Of a DNA stretch of 64,000 bases, positions 51,352 to 60,155 are shown piece by piece (position 1 is the first letter of the stretch; every line of letters begins with the position of its first letter). The DNA comes from JADJPG01 sp964491875. Its GTDB lineage: Bacteria; Verrucomicrobiota; Verrucomicrobiia; Limisphaerales; JADJPG01. The stretch is from the NCBI GenBank assembly GCA_964491875.1, contig CAZBIC010000001.1, forward strand, positions 62,001 through 126,000. The letters are read 5' to 3'. The position numbers and the translations under genes are program-made. The notes beneath the pieces were generated by a model. It was not told the DNA's origin. It saw nothing but the letters and a program-made list of their open reading frames with translations, and searched no databases.

Positions 51352-52965
51352 TTATCGGTGATCAACGAGGGACAAAACGAAGGCGTCATCGCTGGGGATT
51401 TGCAGCGTGGCCTCGAAATCGTTGGCGGTGAATCCCGGCTTGCCCACAAATTCACCTGTCGCAGTGCGGTTGTCGAAATACGTTTCCGTGCCGCAGCGGG
51501 CCGTTTGAATCGGCTCCGCCGCCATCGTATCCAGCACGTTGTCTTGCACGATCGCGTTGCGGATGCCTTTGAGTTCAATGTGCGTCGAGCCGGCATCATT
51601 TGGAGCCGCACCGTCCACGTAGCGAATCTTGTTGTTGCGGACAATCAACTGCTCGTGAACGTAGTCCGGCAATTCGCTGTACGGACTGGAGTCGTTACTG
51701 TCCACCATGGCGATTGCGCGAACCGAGCTGTCGCCCAGCGGCAGCTCAATGCTGTTGCCCTCGATGATGGCGCGGTTCACGCCGAAAACCTTTTTTGCCG
51801 AAGTGACCGACACCGGCGAGCTTCCGGTGCCGGGCACGGTGATGGTAAAGGAAGTGGGCGTCTGGGTTCGGATAATGTACACACCATCATAACCCGATGC
51901 GTTCAACTTCACCCGTGTTCCGACTTGAAATGCCTCAAAGCTGTTGAGGTTCGTCACGGTACCAACGGTGCCCGAGCGGTTCAGGGTTCCAACCGTGGGT
52001 GTGGCAGCCTCGGAACCGAAACCGCCCTGGTTCCAGAACGGCCCGCGCCCGACGTTCCGGTAGAAATTGTTCCGCACGATGATGTCGCGCGTGTTCTGCT
52101 TGTTCACCAGATAAGGACCGCCAATGTCCGTGTTGTGGATCTGGTTGCCTTCGATCACACCGCCTCTGCACCAGCTCATCGAGACTCCCCGATACCTGGC
52201 TGTGGCGGCGTTCGGATTGGGTGTGAATGAAGTGGCACCAACGGCCATGCAGTCCACAAAGCAATGGCGGATGTAAGGCGCTTTCCCATGTCCCTCGGTG
52301 ACGAACGACACATCATCCGGATTGCCACAGGTCAGCGCGGTGCAAACACCCACATTGGCCGCGCCCGGATTGATGACGATGCAATCCTCAATGCCGGCAT
52401 TGGGAATATCCGTGATGCCCGAGCCCAGTAGCGCGGTGACACAGGCCAGGATGGAAACGGATTTCAAACTGTCCTTGCTGCCCCAATTGACGGCCTTGAC
52501 ACGGGCGATCTTGACGTGCTCCCCCATCAGCCGCACAGCCCCACAAGCCGTCGAAGCGCCCGCGCCCGCCAAATTGCAATCGATGGTCAGGTCCGACACT
52601 TCGCAGAAATCGACCTTCGCGCCGGCGCTGATATCGTGGCTGATGGCGAAGTAATAATCACCGGTCGTGTGATTGGCCAACTTCAGCGTGGTGACGCCGA
52701 TGCCTGAGCCTTCAATCTTCATGCCCGCCTTGATCTGCCACCCACCACTGACGCCATAGGCGTAGCCATTGGTATCAAAGCTGCCCGCGCCAAGATGGAC
52801 GTGCGTGTTGACAGGCAGACTGGCGAGCACGGCATCAAGCCGCGCCGCCGTGCTGCCATCGTAGGGGTCACTTGCGGTACCGGAGCCTTTGATGCCGTCC
52901 GTCCGTTTGGCAATCCAGACGTTGAACGGATGCGGCGTAAGAAGGAGTGCGTCGAGAAGAGACAT
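51352..52965 (-). CDS. Right-handed beta-helix protein, paralogue B
   Basis: 537 residues, the shortest of three paralogues, no signal peptide. N-terminal tag MSLLDALLLTPHPFNVWIAK then RTDGIKGSGTASDPYDGST (21-39); C-terminal tag SDDAFVLSLVDHR. Beta-helix core with VHLGAGSFDTNGY (56-68), EVSDLTIDCNLAG, IEGNQIHNTDIGGPYL, IVRNNFYRNVGRGPFWN and LIVRNNKIRYVDGA. One inserted phage-like beta module around FQVGTRVKLNASGYDGVYII. It lacks the large N-terminal inserts of A and C, so it may be the core form. Its start is 3 bp after the preceding PEP-CTERM gene. Confidence 0.87.
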   Translation of the reverse strand: MSLLDALLLTPHPFNVWIAKRTDGIKGSGTASDPYDGSTAARLDAVLASLPVNTHVHLGAGSFDTNGYAYGVSGGWQIKAGMKIEGSGIGVTTLKLANHTTGDYYFAISHDISAGAKVDFCEVSDLTIDCNLAGAGASTACGAVRLMGEHVKIARVKAVNWGSKDSLKSVSILACVTALLGSGITDIPNAGIEDCIVINPGAANVGVCTALTCGNPDDVSFVTEGHGKAPYIRHCFVDCMAVGATSFTPNPNAATARYRGVSMSWCRGGVIEGNQIHNTDIGGPYLVNKQNTRDIIVRNNFYRNVGRGPFWNQGGFGSEAATPTVGTLNRSGTVGTVTNLNSFEAFQVGTRVKLNASGYDGVYIIRTQTPTSFTITVPGTGSSPVSVTSAKKVFGVNRAIIEGNSIELPLGDSSVRAIAMVDSNDSSPYSELPDYVHEQLIVRNNKIRYVDGAAPNDAGSTHIELKGIRNAIVQDNVLDTMAAEPIQTARCGTETYFDNRTATGEFVGKPGFTANDFEATLQIPSDDAFVLSLVDHR

Positions 52966-52968
52966 GAT

Positions 52969-53748
52969 TTAGCGAGAGTTGAGGCGGCGACGGTATGCAA
53001 TCCAAAGACCGCTCAGCCCGGCCATCCCCAAAAGACTCAGCGTCGAGGGTTCGGGGATAATTCCGCCATGGAAGTTATCAAACGTGGCGTCCACAGCGCC
53101 ATCCCCCGTATTGCTGAACAAATAAAGCCCGGCGGAACCAGAAAAATTCTGGGAAGCCCACACACCTAGTGTCTCGAATGGTCTTGAAGCACCTTGGTTG
53201 TATACGGAGATCGATGTAGCATTCTGTGCTCCATAGTCGCGAGAGTATACTTCAAACCGATAACTAAGGAGCGGGTCGAGAGTTATTGGCTTTGAAGCCA
53301 ACAGCGACAAACGATCATCGCTGACCAAGGAAATATTGAGGAATCCGGCCGTCGAATAAGTCAGTGCGTAGGCGTCCGTAGTACCCAAGCCGATGTTTGA
53401 TGCGCGGACAAGAACCCCAAATGATTGATCGAGTGAATCGTCCCAATCGAGAAGATCGAATGCCGCGTAAGTGTCCCTTCCGCTAATGTCTGGCCGCATG
53501 CTGCCAAGGCGCATTGGCCCTAAAGTCCCAGGATCGGGAGATGGACCTGCTTGTATCCTATAACCGCCGTTGGGGAAGGTAAAAGAACCATTCCCGCCAG
53601 AGGGTGCCAGCGGCTCGTAACGCGACCAGGCATTGTCGTTGCCTGAATTAAACGTATCGCGGATTTCAGCCGCTGAAACCAAATGCGTTGAAACGATGAC
53701 AAAGCTTAATCCGGCCAGGACGCGGAGAAGGATGGGGAATTCTTTCAT
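52969..53748 (-). CDS. PEP-CTERM secreted protein
   Basis: 259 residues from ATG 53748 (MKEFPILLRVLAGLSFVIVS signal peptide). Single beta-sandwich domain, jelly-roll-like (YAAFDLLDWDDSLDQSFGVL; FEVYSRDYGAQNATSISVY), then a PEP-CTERM signal (IPEPSTLSLLGMAGLSGLW, then basic residues). The start lies 11 bp after the stop of beta-helix paralogue A, and its stop 3 bp before paralogue B, so the PEP-CTERM gene is sandwiched and coupled. Probable exosortase substrate anchored or released at the cell surface. Confidence 0.9.
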   Translation of the reverse strand: MKEFPILLRVLAGLSFVIVSTHLVSAAEIRDTFNSGNDNAWSRYEPLAPSGGNGSFTFPNGGYRIQAGPSPDPGTLGPMRLGSMRPDISGRDTYAAFDLLDWDDSLDQSFGVLVRASNIGLGTTDAYALTYSTAGFLNISLVSDDRLSLLASKPITLDPLLSYRFEVYSRDYGAQNATSISVYNQGASRPFETLGVWASQNFSGSAGLYLFSNTGDGAVDATFDNFHGGIIPEPSTLSLLGMAGLSGLWIAYRRRLNSR

Positions 53749-53759
53749 AAAACCGGTTA

Positions 53760-56018
53760 TCAAAGGCTTAGTAACAAGGCATCTTCAATCTGCACCGTCA
53801 GTTCGGTTTGTTTGACGGTCGGAGTGTCGCCGTTGACGCCTTGAATCAGGGCTCCGGCGGCCAACTGGTTGTTAAAAAAGCGCACGGTGCCGCTGCGCCA
53901 TTCACGAAGCGGGTTGGTGTTGGGCACATCCACCACGTTGTCCTCCACCGCAAGGTTCTTCGCCCCTTGAATCAGCATACCCCAGGCTGCGTGAGCAGGC
54001 CCGGTCTGGCCATCGACCATTTGTATCGTGTTGTTGCGGATCAGGATTTCGCCGTGAGTGTGGACCGGAGGTGTGACAAAGTATGAATTGCCATCGGCCA
54101 ATTGTACCCCAACTGGCGTGCCGTATGCATCGGCAGCGAGGAGGCGCAATTCAATGAAATTGGATTCGACGACAAGCCGATCAATCCCCCAAATGCGGCG
54201 CACCCGGACCAGCCCGGACGCAGCCGGGAGGCTGCCGGACGAAGGAAGTTTGTATTGAAAAGTGGTGTCCGTGGCAGAGGTGATTTCAAAGTAACCATTA
54301 TAGTCAGCAGGAGTTGCTCCGGTAATTTGGATCCGATCGCCAACGCTAAGGGTATGCTTTAGCCGTGCGGAGCCCACGATCGGCGAAAGGCCTTCAGCGA
54401 ATCCGCCGGCCACGAAAGTGAGGGAATCAAGAGCAATAGCGTTCAGCTGTGTGGGCGTGGAATAGATATTCCCATTTACGATTTCCGTGGACGCGGAGAC
54501 ATTCAAATAGGTGTTGTGACGCACAATCAATTCCTTGGTGGAACCAGTGTCTTGATAGGGTCCGGCTGAAGTAGTGTTAACAACGAGGTTTTGCTCCACC
54601 AAGCCGCCGATTGTCCCGCCGGATGAAAGGCCGTTGAAATATGTGCCGATCAAAAGGCGGTGGCCCGGCGGAGGCGGCAACGAGGCCGACGCCGGGAAAG
54701 TGACTTTGAGCGTCACATCGTCAACATACTCGAATTCGAAATAATCATTCCATGCGGAGCCCTGAGAAGGGACGGTATCGACGTCCGTGATGTAGCCGCG
54801 ATTCCCGTTGCTTCGTCCGTGCGGTGTCGTTGTTTTCAGGAACCAAACCCGGTGCGATGTTTCACTGGTATCCTCCCACCAGTTTTGGGCGGGAACATGC
54901 AAAAGAAAGTTGGACCGGCCGCCTACGAAACCGCAATCCACGTAATTCCGGCGCAATGCCGACGCTCGTAAGAAAGCGTGCCGGCCTAGATTCACCTCGA
55001 GCGCGCCGGCCATGTGAATAACAGTGCTGGTGTAGAAATTGTTCTCACTCGGCTGAACACATATGCAATCCTCGATCAACTGATTCGGCGTCTCGACAGG
55101 GCGGAAGTCAGGATGAACCTCACTCACAGCCAGGACGAACGCTTCAGCGATTGACTGGCTGCCCCAGTTAACCGCCTTGACACGGCAGATTCGGCAAAAG
55201 GCACCGCGCAACGCAACAGCCGAACAAGTGACTCTCGCGTAGTCGAACCCACGCGTGACAGGTTGATTCCGGTAGTTTGGATTGCCCGCGACTTCTTTGA
55301 GATTGCAATCCACCGTAAAGTCCGAAACTTCCGCGTGATCCGTAAGGTTGCCATAGATGGCCCCGCCGATGGCAAAGTAAGCGCCATTCTGAATGTCACA
55401 ATAAACCAGCCTCAGAACCGTGACATCCATGCCAGAGCCGCGAAATTTCATCCGTCGCTTTGGCTGCCAAAGCTGCGGGCGGATACTGAAGGAGCTCTCT
55501 TCAGAGCCACGCGTTTCAAAGACCCCCGCCCCGATGTGAATCAGAGCCGATGTATCCGGCAACGCGGTTAATTGGTGCATCAGATCATCGAAGCGGAAAA
55601 CCAGCTTGGCGATCAGGATGGTGTCGCCCTGGGTTGGGAGCGGAACTGGGTCAGGTGAGAGAACAGATCCTTTCCGCCTTACCCAATAACTGAAAGTCAC
55701 CACATTGTTCACCACGGAGACATTGAAGATGGGGAAGTTACCATTCCAATAGGCAGCCCCGGCTCCAGTCACGCCACGAATGGCAACCACATCGCCAGCA
55801 ATCAATCCCAAGGATGCTGGGGCAGTGACGATCGCTTCGCGCCCTTGGCTTCCCGTGCTGGAAAAGGAACCTACCGTTATAGGCGCGGTCTCCAGCGTGC
55901 TCCCATCAAACGGATCATCAATGGTGCCGGAGCCTTTGAGGCCATCGGTACGCAGGGCGATGTAAACCTCGCGCGGGTCGCGGTAGCCCTCCAGCAGCAT
56001 GGCGTCCATCAAGGACAT
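53760..56018 (-). CDS. Right-handed beta-helix protein, paralogue A
   Basis: 752 residues, first gene of the island, no signal peptide. N-terminal tag MSLMDAMLLEGYRDPREVYI then RTDGLKGSGTIDDPFDGST (23-41); C-terminal tag VQIEDALLLSL. Inserted beta modules: GLIAGDVVAIRGVTGAGAAY followed by WNGNFPIFNV (N-terminal part), SAWNDYFEFEYVDDVTLKV (middle), and LSVGDRIQITGATPADYNGY (C-terminal part). Beta-helix core: IHIGAGVFETRG, VSDFTVDCNLKE, LIVRHNTYLNVSAS and LIRNNTIQMVDGQ. Shares architecture with paralogues B and C; substrate or receptor unknown. Confidence 0.86.
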   Translation of the reverse strand: MSLMDAMLLEGYRDPREVYIALRTDGLKGSGTIDDPFDGSTLETAPITVGSFSSTGSQGREAIVTAPASLGLIAGDVVAIRGVTGAGAAYWNGNFPIFNVSVVNNVVTFSYWVRRKGSVLSPDPVPLPTQGDTILIAKLVFRFDDLMHQLTALPDTSALIHIGAGVFETRGSEESSFSIRPQLWQPKRRMKFRGSGMDVTVLRLVYCDIQNGAYFAIGGAIYGNLTDHAEVSDFTVDCNLKEVAGNPNYRNQPVTRGFDYARVTCSAVALRGAFCRICRVKAVNWGSQSIAEAFVLAVSEVHPDFRPVETPNQLIEDCICVQPSENNFYTSTVIHMAGALEVNLGRHAFLRASALRRNYVDCGFVGGRSNFLLHVPAQNWWEDTSETSHRVWFLKTTTPHGRSNGNRGYITDVDTVPSQGSAWNDYFEFEYVDDVTLKVTFPASASLPPPPGHRLLIGTYFNGLSSGGTIGGLVEQNLVVNTTSAGPYQDTGSTKELIVRHNTYLNVSASTEIVNGNIYSTPTQLNAIALDSLTFVAGGFAEGLSPIVGSARLKHTLSVGDRIQITGATPADYNGYFEITSATDTTFQYKLPSSGSLPAASGLVRVRRIWGIDRLVVESNFIELRLLAADAYGTPVGVQLADGNSYFVTPPVHTHGEILIRNNTIQMVDGQTGPAHAAWGMLIQGAKNLAVEDNVVDVPNTNPLREWRSGTVRFFNNQLAAGALIQGVNGDTPTVKQTELTVQIEDALLLSL

Positions 56019-56207
56019 GGGTTACTTAGTTACAGGGGAGAGGTGTGAGTTGAGAGTTAAGAGGGGAAAGGTGGTGAATGAATGAATGTCAGGAGAGATG
56101 ATCGATCCGTGGACTGCGGCGGCATGACGCCGCTTTGGCTGCACCACCGCAAGACCGAGACTCGTGGAACCCTCAAGCACTCCCGTCCCGGCCACCATGC
56201 AGGGAAA

Positions 56208-56225
56208 GCGGGGACATGTCCCCGC
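56208..56225. repeat. 18-bp perfect palindrome
   Basis: GCGGGGACATGTCCCCGC reads the same on both strands. Its function is unknown; it may be an operator or a fragment of a repeat family. Confidence 0.7.
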
Positions 56226-56459
56226 ACTTCAAAATGTTCCTGCTCCCATTCCTGTGCTCCAGTCTTCATGAGGCGATGCGAAATCGAGTCCCAACTATAG
56301 TTCAGTGGATGGTGAAACCCTACTCCCTTGTGCCCCGCTTCTCCACCCGTTAATCCCGGTATTTCTTCTTCAGCTGTGGTTTCAATAAACCATAAGCCCC
56401 CCCCCTATCGTCAAGTAGTTTTCGTTAATACCTGAATTCCGACCAGCCAGCGAAATCCA

Positions 56460-56784
56460 ACCACGGATGGACACCAATGAACACGGATGGTTTTTCGATT
56501 CTTTCGCGGCTCTTTCGGCGATTGGTGTCTCAAACCTCAAGCCGGATGGTCAGTGGCGGACGATCTCGGAGCTGACGGAAAAGCCACAAAAGAGCGCAAA
56601 GTTCACAGAGAGTCGCATGAAGTACTCCGGTAGATACGGCGACGTCCGCGAACATAAGATGAAACCTGTTTCTCCCACTTTCTCCTTTCCCCACTTTCCC
56701 ACCCGCGGTCAAGACAGGCAGGAAGCGCTGTCCTACTTTGTCGGGGGGTCCCGCCATCCGCGTGAATCTGTGTCCATCTGTGGT
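56460..56784. repeat. 325-bp element with 31-bp inverted ends, family F
   Basis: Arms 56460-56490 (ACCACGGATGGACACCAATG and on) and 56754-56784 match inverted at 25 of 31 positions. The inside is non-coding and has no transposase. It is MITE-like in design. Confidence 0.7.
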
Positions 56785-56941
56785 CCTTTCGCTTCGTCGG
56801 CTAAAGTTTTCGGTTCATCCGCCGACAGGCATGGCAGGCAATGAAACCATTGCATCGAACGAAAAGGAAACGGGTGGAGCCAGGTTGTTTCAAGAAGGCT
56901 GCGCACGAATTCTTTTCCCTACCACCAACCCCATAGTAACC

Positions 56942-57661
56942 ATGAACCGAAAACAACAAGCCACCCACGTCGCGTATCAAAATCTGACCTCCGTCTTCGA
57001 CCGCCATGTCGAGGCCGTCAGCTTCGATGATCACGAGGCGTTCGAACGTTGCCGTCAGCGCTGGCTGGAACGGCTGGAAAACATTGAAACCCTGAGCGCG
57101 CAGCAGGCGCAGTGCAACAGCCGGGGCGTCACCGCCGACAAGCAGGCGAAACGCGAACGGCTGGTGACGGCAACGCTCGCCGTGTCCAAGGCCGCCCAGG
57201 CGTGGGCGCTGGAAAACGAAAACGCGGAGCTCGCACAAACGATGTCGATCACGCGCTCCGCCTTGCTGCGGAGTTCCGCCCGCGAGGCAACAGATCTGGC
57301 GCAGTCGGTGTACGACGCTGCATCCGTCACCGCGACCGCGGCGGCGCTGGTCCCGCATGGAGTCACCGCCGCGAAGCTCAAGGCGTTGCAGGATGCGATC
57401 AAGAAGTTCACCGCCGTGGTGCCCCTGCCCCGCCAGAAGATCACGAGCCGCAAATCGGCCACGGAACGGCTGGCGGAAGAATTCGCGGCAGCGGAGCGTT
57501 GTCTCACGGAAGGACTGGACCTGCTCATCGGGCAGTTCGCGGCGGAGTTCCCGGAATTCGTGACGGAGTATCGCAACGCGCGCGTGGTGGCCGAGCCCGG
57601 ATCGAAACCGGAGTTGAAGATCGTGCAGCCGGTCGTGACGGTGACGCCGAAGGCGGCCTGA
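56942..57661 (+). CDS. All-alpha protein of unknown function
   Basis: 239 residues from ATG 56942. No signal peptide, no membrane segment. Long amphipathic helices predominate, rich in alanine, glutamate, arginine and glutamine (for example FERCRQRWLERLENIETL, REATDLAQSVYDAASVTA, AEEFAAAERCLTEGLDLL), probably a helical bundle. No family recognised. Codon use fits the genome. It is flanked by a palindromic element on each side (56460-56784 and 57692-57768). Confidence 0.7.
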   Translation: MNRKQQATHVAYQNLTSVFDRHVEAVSFDDHEAFERCRQRWLERLENIETLSAQQAQCNSRGVTADKQAKRERLVTATLAVSKAAQAWALENENAELAQTMSITRSALLRSSAREATDLAQSVYDAASVTATAAALVPHGVTAAKLKALQDAIKKFTAVVPLPRQKITSRKSATERLAEEFAAAERCLTEGLDLLIGQFAAEFPEFVTEYRNARVVAEPGSKPELKIVQPVVTVTPKAA

Positions 57662-57691
57662 GGCGGAACAGGGAACACGTCTACCGAGGCA

Positions 57692-57768
57692 GGGCGTGAT
57701 ACTCCGTGCGCGCCGTTTCGTGACAGGCGATGTCCCTGCGGCGCGCGCGGAGCGACGCAAGGCGCCCC
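57692..57768. repeat. Palindromic element, family C copy 2
   Basis: Arms 57692-57715 and 57739-57768 around a 23-nt loop (TTTCGTGACAGGCGATGTCC). The loop matches the copy at 45062-45140 at 17 of 23 positions, and the inner arms (GCGCGCCG / CGGCGCGC) are shared. The outer arms have decayed. Confidence 0.8.
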
Positions 57769-57819
57769 ACCTGCTTCCACGCGTGACAACGCGGCGGCGC
57801 ATCCCTAAATACAGCGCGG

Positions 57820-58761
57820 GTGATCGCCGCATTCCTGACCACGATCTTGTTCTCGATGTCCGCCGTGTGCGGGAATCGATCAGCTAAATTGCTCGGCGGC
57901 ACGGAGGCGAACTTCTGGCGGATGTGTTTCGCCGCCATCCTGCTCGGGTTGTATGGCGAGAACTTCGGCGTGGGGCTTTCCGGCAGCGCGTTTCCCATCT
58001 TCTTCATCAGCGGCTGCATCGGGTTCGGCATCGGCGACATGGCGCTCTTTCAAGCGCTGCCGCGACTAGGCTCGCGCCTGTCCGTGATGCTCACGCTCTG
58101 TCTCTCTTCGCCGCTGGCCGCGTTCATCGAATGGGCGTGGCTCGGCACCACGCTGTCGCTCGCGGAAATCCTCTGCGCCATCGTGATTCTCGCCGGTGTC
58201 GCGCTGGCTCTTGCGCCGGACAAGAAATTGCAGATCGCAAAACGCGAGCTGACCTGGGGTTTGGGCTTCGGATTGGTGGCGTCGCTCTGCCAGGCGCTGG
58301 GCGCGGTGTTGAGCCGGAAGGCATTCTCCCTGATGAAACTCGCCGGAGAGGACATCGACGGCATCACGGCGGCGTATCAACGCATTCTCGGCGGCGTGGC
58401 CGTCGGCGCGCTCCTGCTGTTGGTGGTGAAACGCGACTCGATTCTCGACACGTTCTTCGGCGGCGGTGAAGCAACGAAGAGTTCCCTGCCCGACCGCAAG
58501 GCGCGCTGGCGTCGCGCGTGGCCGTGGGTGCTGGCGAACGGGCTGGCCGGCCCGGCGCTCGGAGTGAGCTGTTATCAATGGGCGCTGAAGACCACTCCGA
58601 CCGGTGTCGTGCTGCCTATCGTCGCCATCACGCCGCTTGTGATCATTCCCTTCTCCTATCATCTCGAAGGTGAACGTCCGACGGTCCGATCTCTCGCCGG
58701 TGGCGCGCTGGCAGTCGCGGGTGCGGCGGCACTGGCGTGGGCGTCGAGCCATTCGCGATGA
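57820..58761 (+). CDS. EamA/DMT-family transporter
   Basis: 313 residues from a GTG start. Ten hydrophobic segments in two EamA halves: FFISGCIGFGIGDMALFQAL and, in the second half, ANGLAGPALGVSCYQWALKT and PTGVVLPIVAITPLVIIPFS. The drug/metabolite transporter superfamily moves amino acids, nucleotide sugars or other small solutes; no substrate can be assigned. The M48 protease gene starts 46 bp downstream. Confidence 0.9.
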   Translation: MIAAFLTTILFSMSAVCGNRSAKLLGGTEANFWRMCFAAILLGLYGENFGVGLSGSAFPIFFISGCIGFGIGDMALFQALPRLGSRLSVMLTLCLSSPLAAFIEWAWLGTTLSLAEILCAIVILAGVALALAPDKKLQIAKRELTWGLGFGLVASLCQALGAVLSRKAFSLMKLAGEDIDGITAAYQRILGGVAVGALLLLVVKRDSILDTFFGGGEATKSSLPDRKARWRRAWPWVLANGLAGPALGVSCYQWALKTTPTGVVLPIVAITPLVIIPFSYHLEGERPTVRSLAGGALAVAGAAALAWASSHSR

Positions 58762-58807
58762 ACCGCACGTTTGCACTTCACCACGGAACCGCTACAGCTT
58801 CCCCTAC

Positions 58808-60058
58808 ATGAACGTCGTCCTCGTCGTTGCCACGATTCTGATCCTGCTGAAATGGGCCGTGGAGTTTTGGCTGTCGCGGCTCAATCGCGCGCACGTGCTG
58901 CGTCACAAGGATTCCGTGCCGGAGGCTTTTCGCGAGATCATCGATCCGGCGACCTACGCGAAGTCAGTGGACTACACGCTTGCTCGTGGTCAGTTGGGAC
59001 AATGGGAGTCTGCGTGGAGCACGCTGGTGCTGCTCGGCGTCCTGCTCAGCGGCGCGCTGCCGCTGGCGCTGGAGTATTTCACCGCGCAGTTCGGTCGCTC
59101 CGAATGGTCGATGGCCGGATACCTTTTCGCGGTCGGAACAGCGCTCAGCCTCGCCGGGTTGCCGTTCGATTGGTACGGTCAGTTCCGGCTGGAAGAACGG
59201 TTCGGCTTCAACACGACGACGGCGCGCCTCTGGTGGCTGGATCGATTCAAGGGACTTCTGCTCGGCGCGGTGATTGGCATTCCATTGCTCACGCTGTTGC
59301 TGTTTCTCGCGCTTCGCTCGGGAACGTGGTGGTGGCTGTGGGCATGGGGCGCGATGCTCGGATTTCAAATGCTCATGCTGGTGCTCGCACCCGTTTTAAT
59401 TCTTCCGCTCTTCAACAAGTTCACTCCACTCCCGGAAGGCGGGCTTCGCGATCAATTGCTCGCGCTGGCGGACCGCACCGGCTTTCGTGCGCGCAGCATC
59501 CAGGTGATGGACGGCAGCAAACGTTCGCGTCACTCGAACGCCTTCTTCACAGGGTTCGGTCGGTTTCGGAAGATCGTGCTGTTTGACACGCTGATGGAGC
59601 AGTTGAAGGAAAGCGAACTGGCCGCCGTGCTCGCCCACGAGATCGGTCACTATCGCAAAGGGCACATTCCGAAAATGCTCATCTGGAGCGCGCTCAGTTT
59701 GCTCGGCGGATTTTACGCGCTCGCGTGGCTTTCGGATCAGGCGTGGTTCTATCGCGCGTTCGGATTCGAGCCGGGAAATCTCGCCGCCGCGTTCATTCTC
59801 TTCGCGCTGCTGGCCGGCACTGTCACGTTCTGGTTCACGCCGCTGGCCAATCATTGGTCACGACGCTTCGAGTACGAAGCGGACGCCTTCGCAGCACAGG
59901 CCATGACGGAAACCGGTTCGCTGGTGGGTGCTCTGCGCAAATTGAATGAGAAGAACCTCAGCAATCTGACTCCGCACCCGCTTTTCAGCGGATTCCACTA
60001 CTCGCACCCGACGTTGCTGGAACGCGAGGCCGCACTGAAAAACGCGCTGGCTCGCTGA
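58808..60058 (+). CDS. M48 family zinc metalloprotease (Ste24/CAAX type 1)
   Basis: 416 residues from ATG 58808; a longer start would overlap the transporter gene in another frame. Multi-spanning membrane protease with zinc-binding HEXXH in AAVLAHEIGHYRKGHIPKML and third ligand in RRFEYEADAFAAQAM. The N-terminal half has several helices. The catalytic domain faces the cytoplasm in this family. In eukaryotes it processes prenylated peptides; bacterial members act in protein quality control. Confidence 0.94.
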   Translation: MNVVLVVATILILLKWAVEFWLSRLNRAHVLRHKDSVPEAFREIIDPATYAKSVDYTLARGQLGQWESAWSTLVLLGVLLSGALPLALEYFTAQFGRSEWSMAGYLFAVGTALSLAGLPFDWYGQFRLEERFGFNTTTARLWWLDRFKGLLLGAVIGIPLLTLLLFLALRSGTWWWLWAWGAMLGFQMLMLVLAPVLILPLFNKFTPLPEGGLRDQLLALADRTGFRARSIQVMDGSKRSRHSNAFFTGFGRFRKIVLFDTLMEQLKESELAAVLAHEIGHYRKGHIPKMLIWSALSLLGGFYALAWLSDQAWFYRAFGFEPGNLAAAFILFALLAGTVTFWFTPLANHWSRRFEYEADAFAAQAMTETGSLVGALRKLNEKNLSNLTPHPLFSGFHYSHPTLLEREAALKNALAR

Positions 60059-60155
60059 GGCGGGGATTTTTTGGAAAGCGACGACCTCTTCACGCGAACC
60101 GTGAACATCACGTTCACGGCGCGTTCGACTCCAACTGTGGCTCGCCGCCCTTCGT

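Larger units (their letters stand above)
56019..56941. other. 923-bp non-coding region at the right border of the island
   Basis: No convincing gene. It contains the upstream region of paralogue A, an 18-bp perfect palindrome (56208-56225, GCGGGGACATGTCCCCGC) and a large inverted-repeat element (56460-56784). Short reading frames here are made of non-coding repeats (CACGGATGGACAC-type) and are not genes. Confidence 0.65.

Noticed and set aside
45699..56018. Complete prophage
   Set aside because: No integrase, terminase, portal, capsid protease or lysis gene, so at most a tail-like or domesticated module.
56467..56844. Plus-strand 125-residue frame
   Set aside because: Made of non-coding CACGGATGGACAC-type repeat sequence inside the inverted-repeat element.
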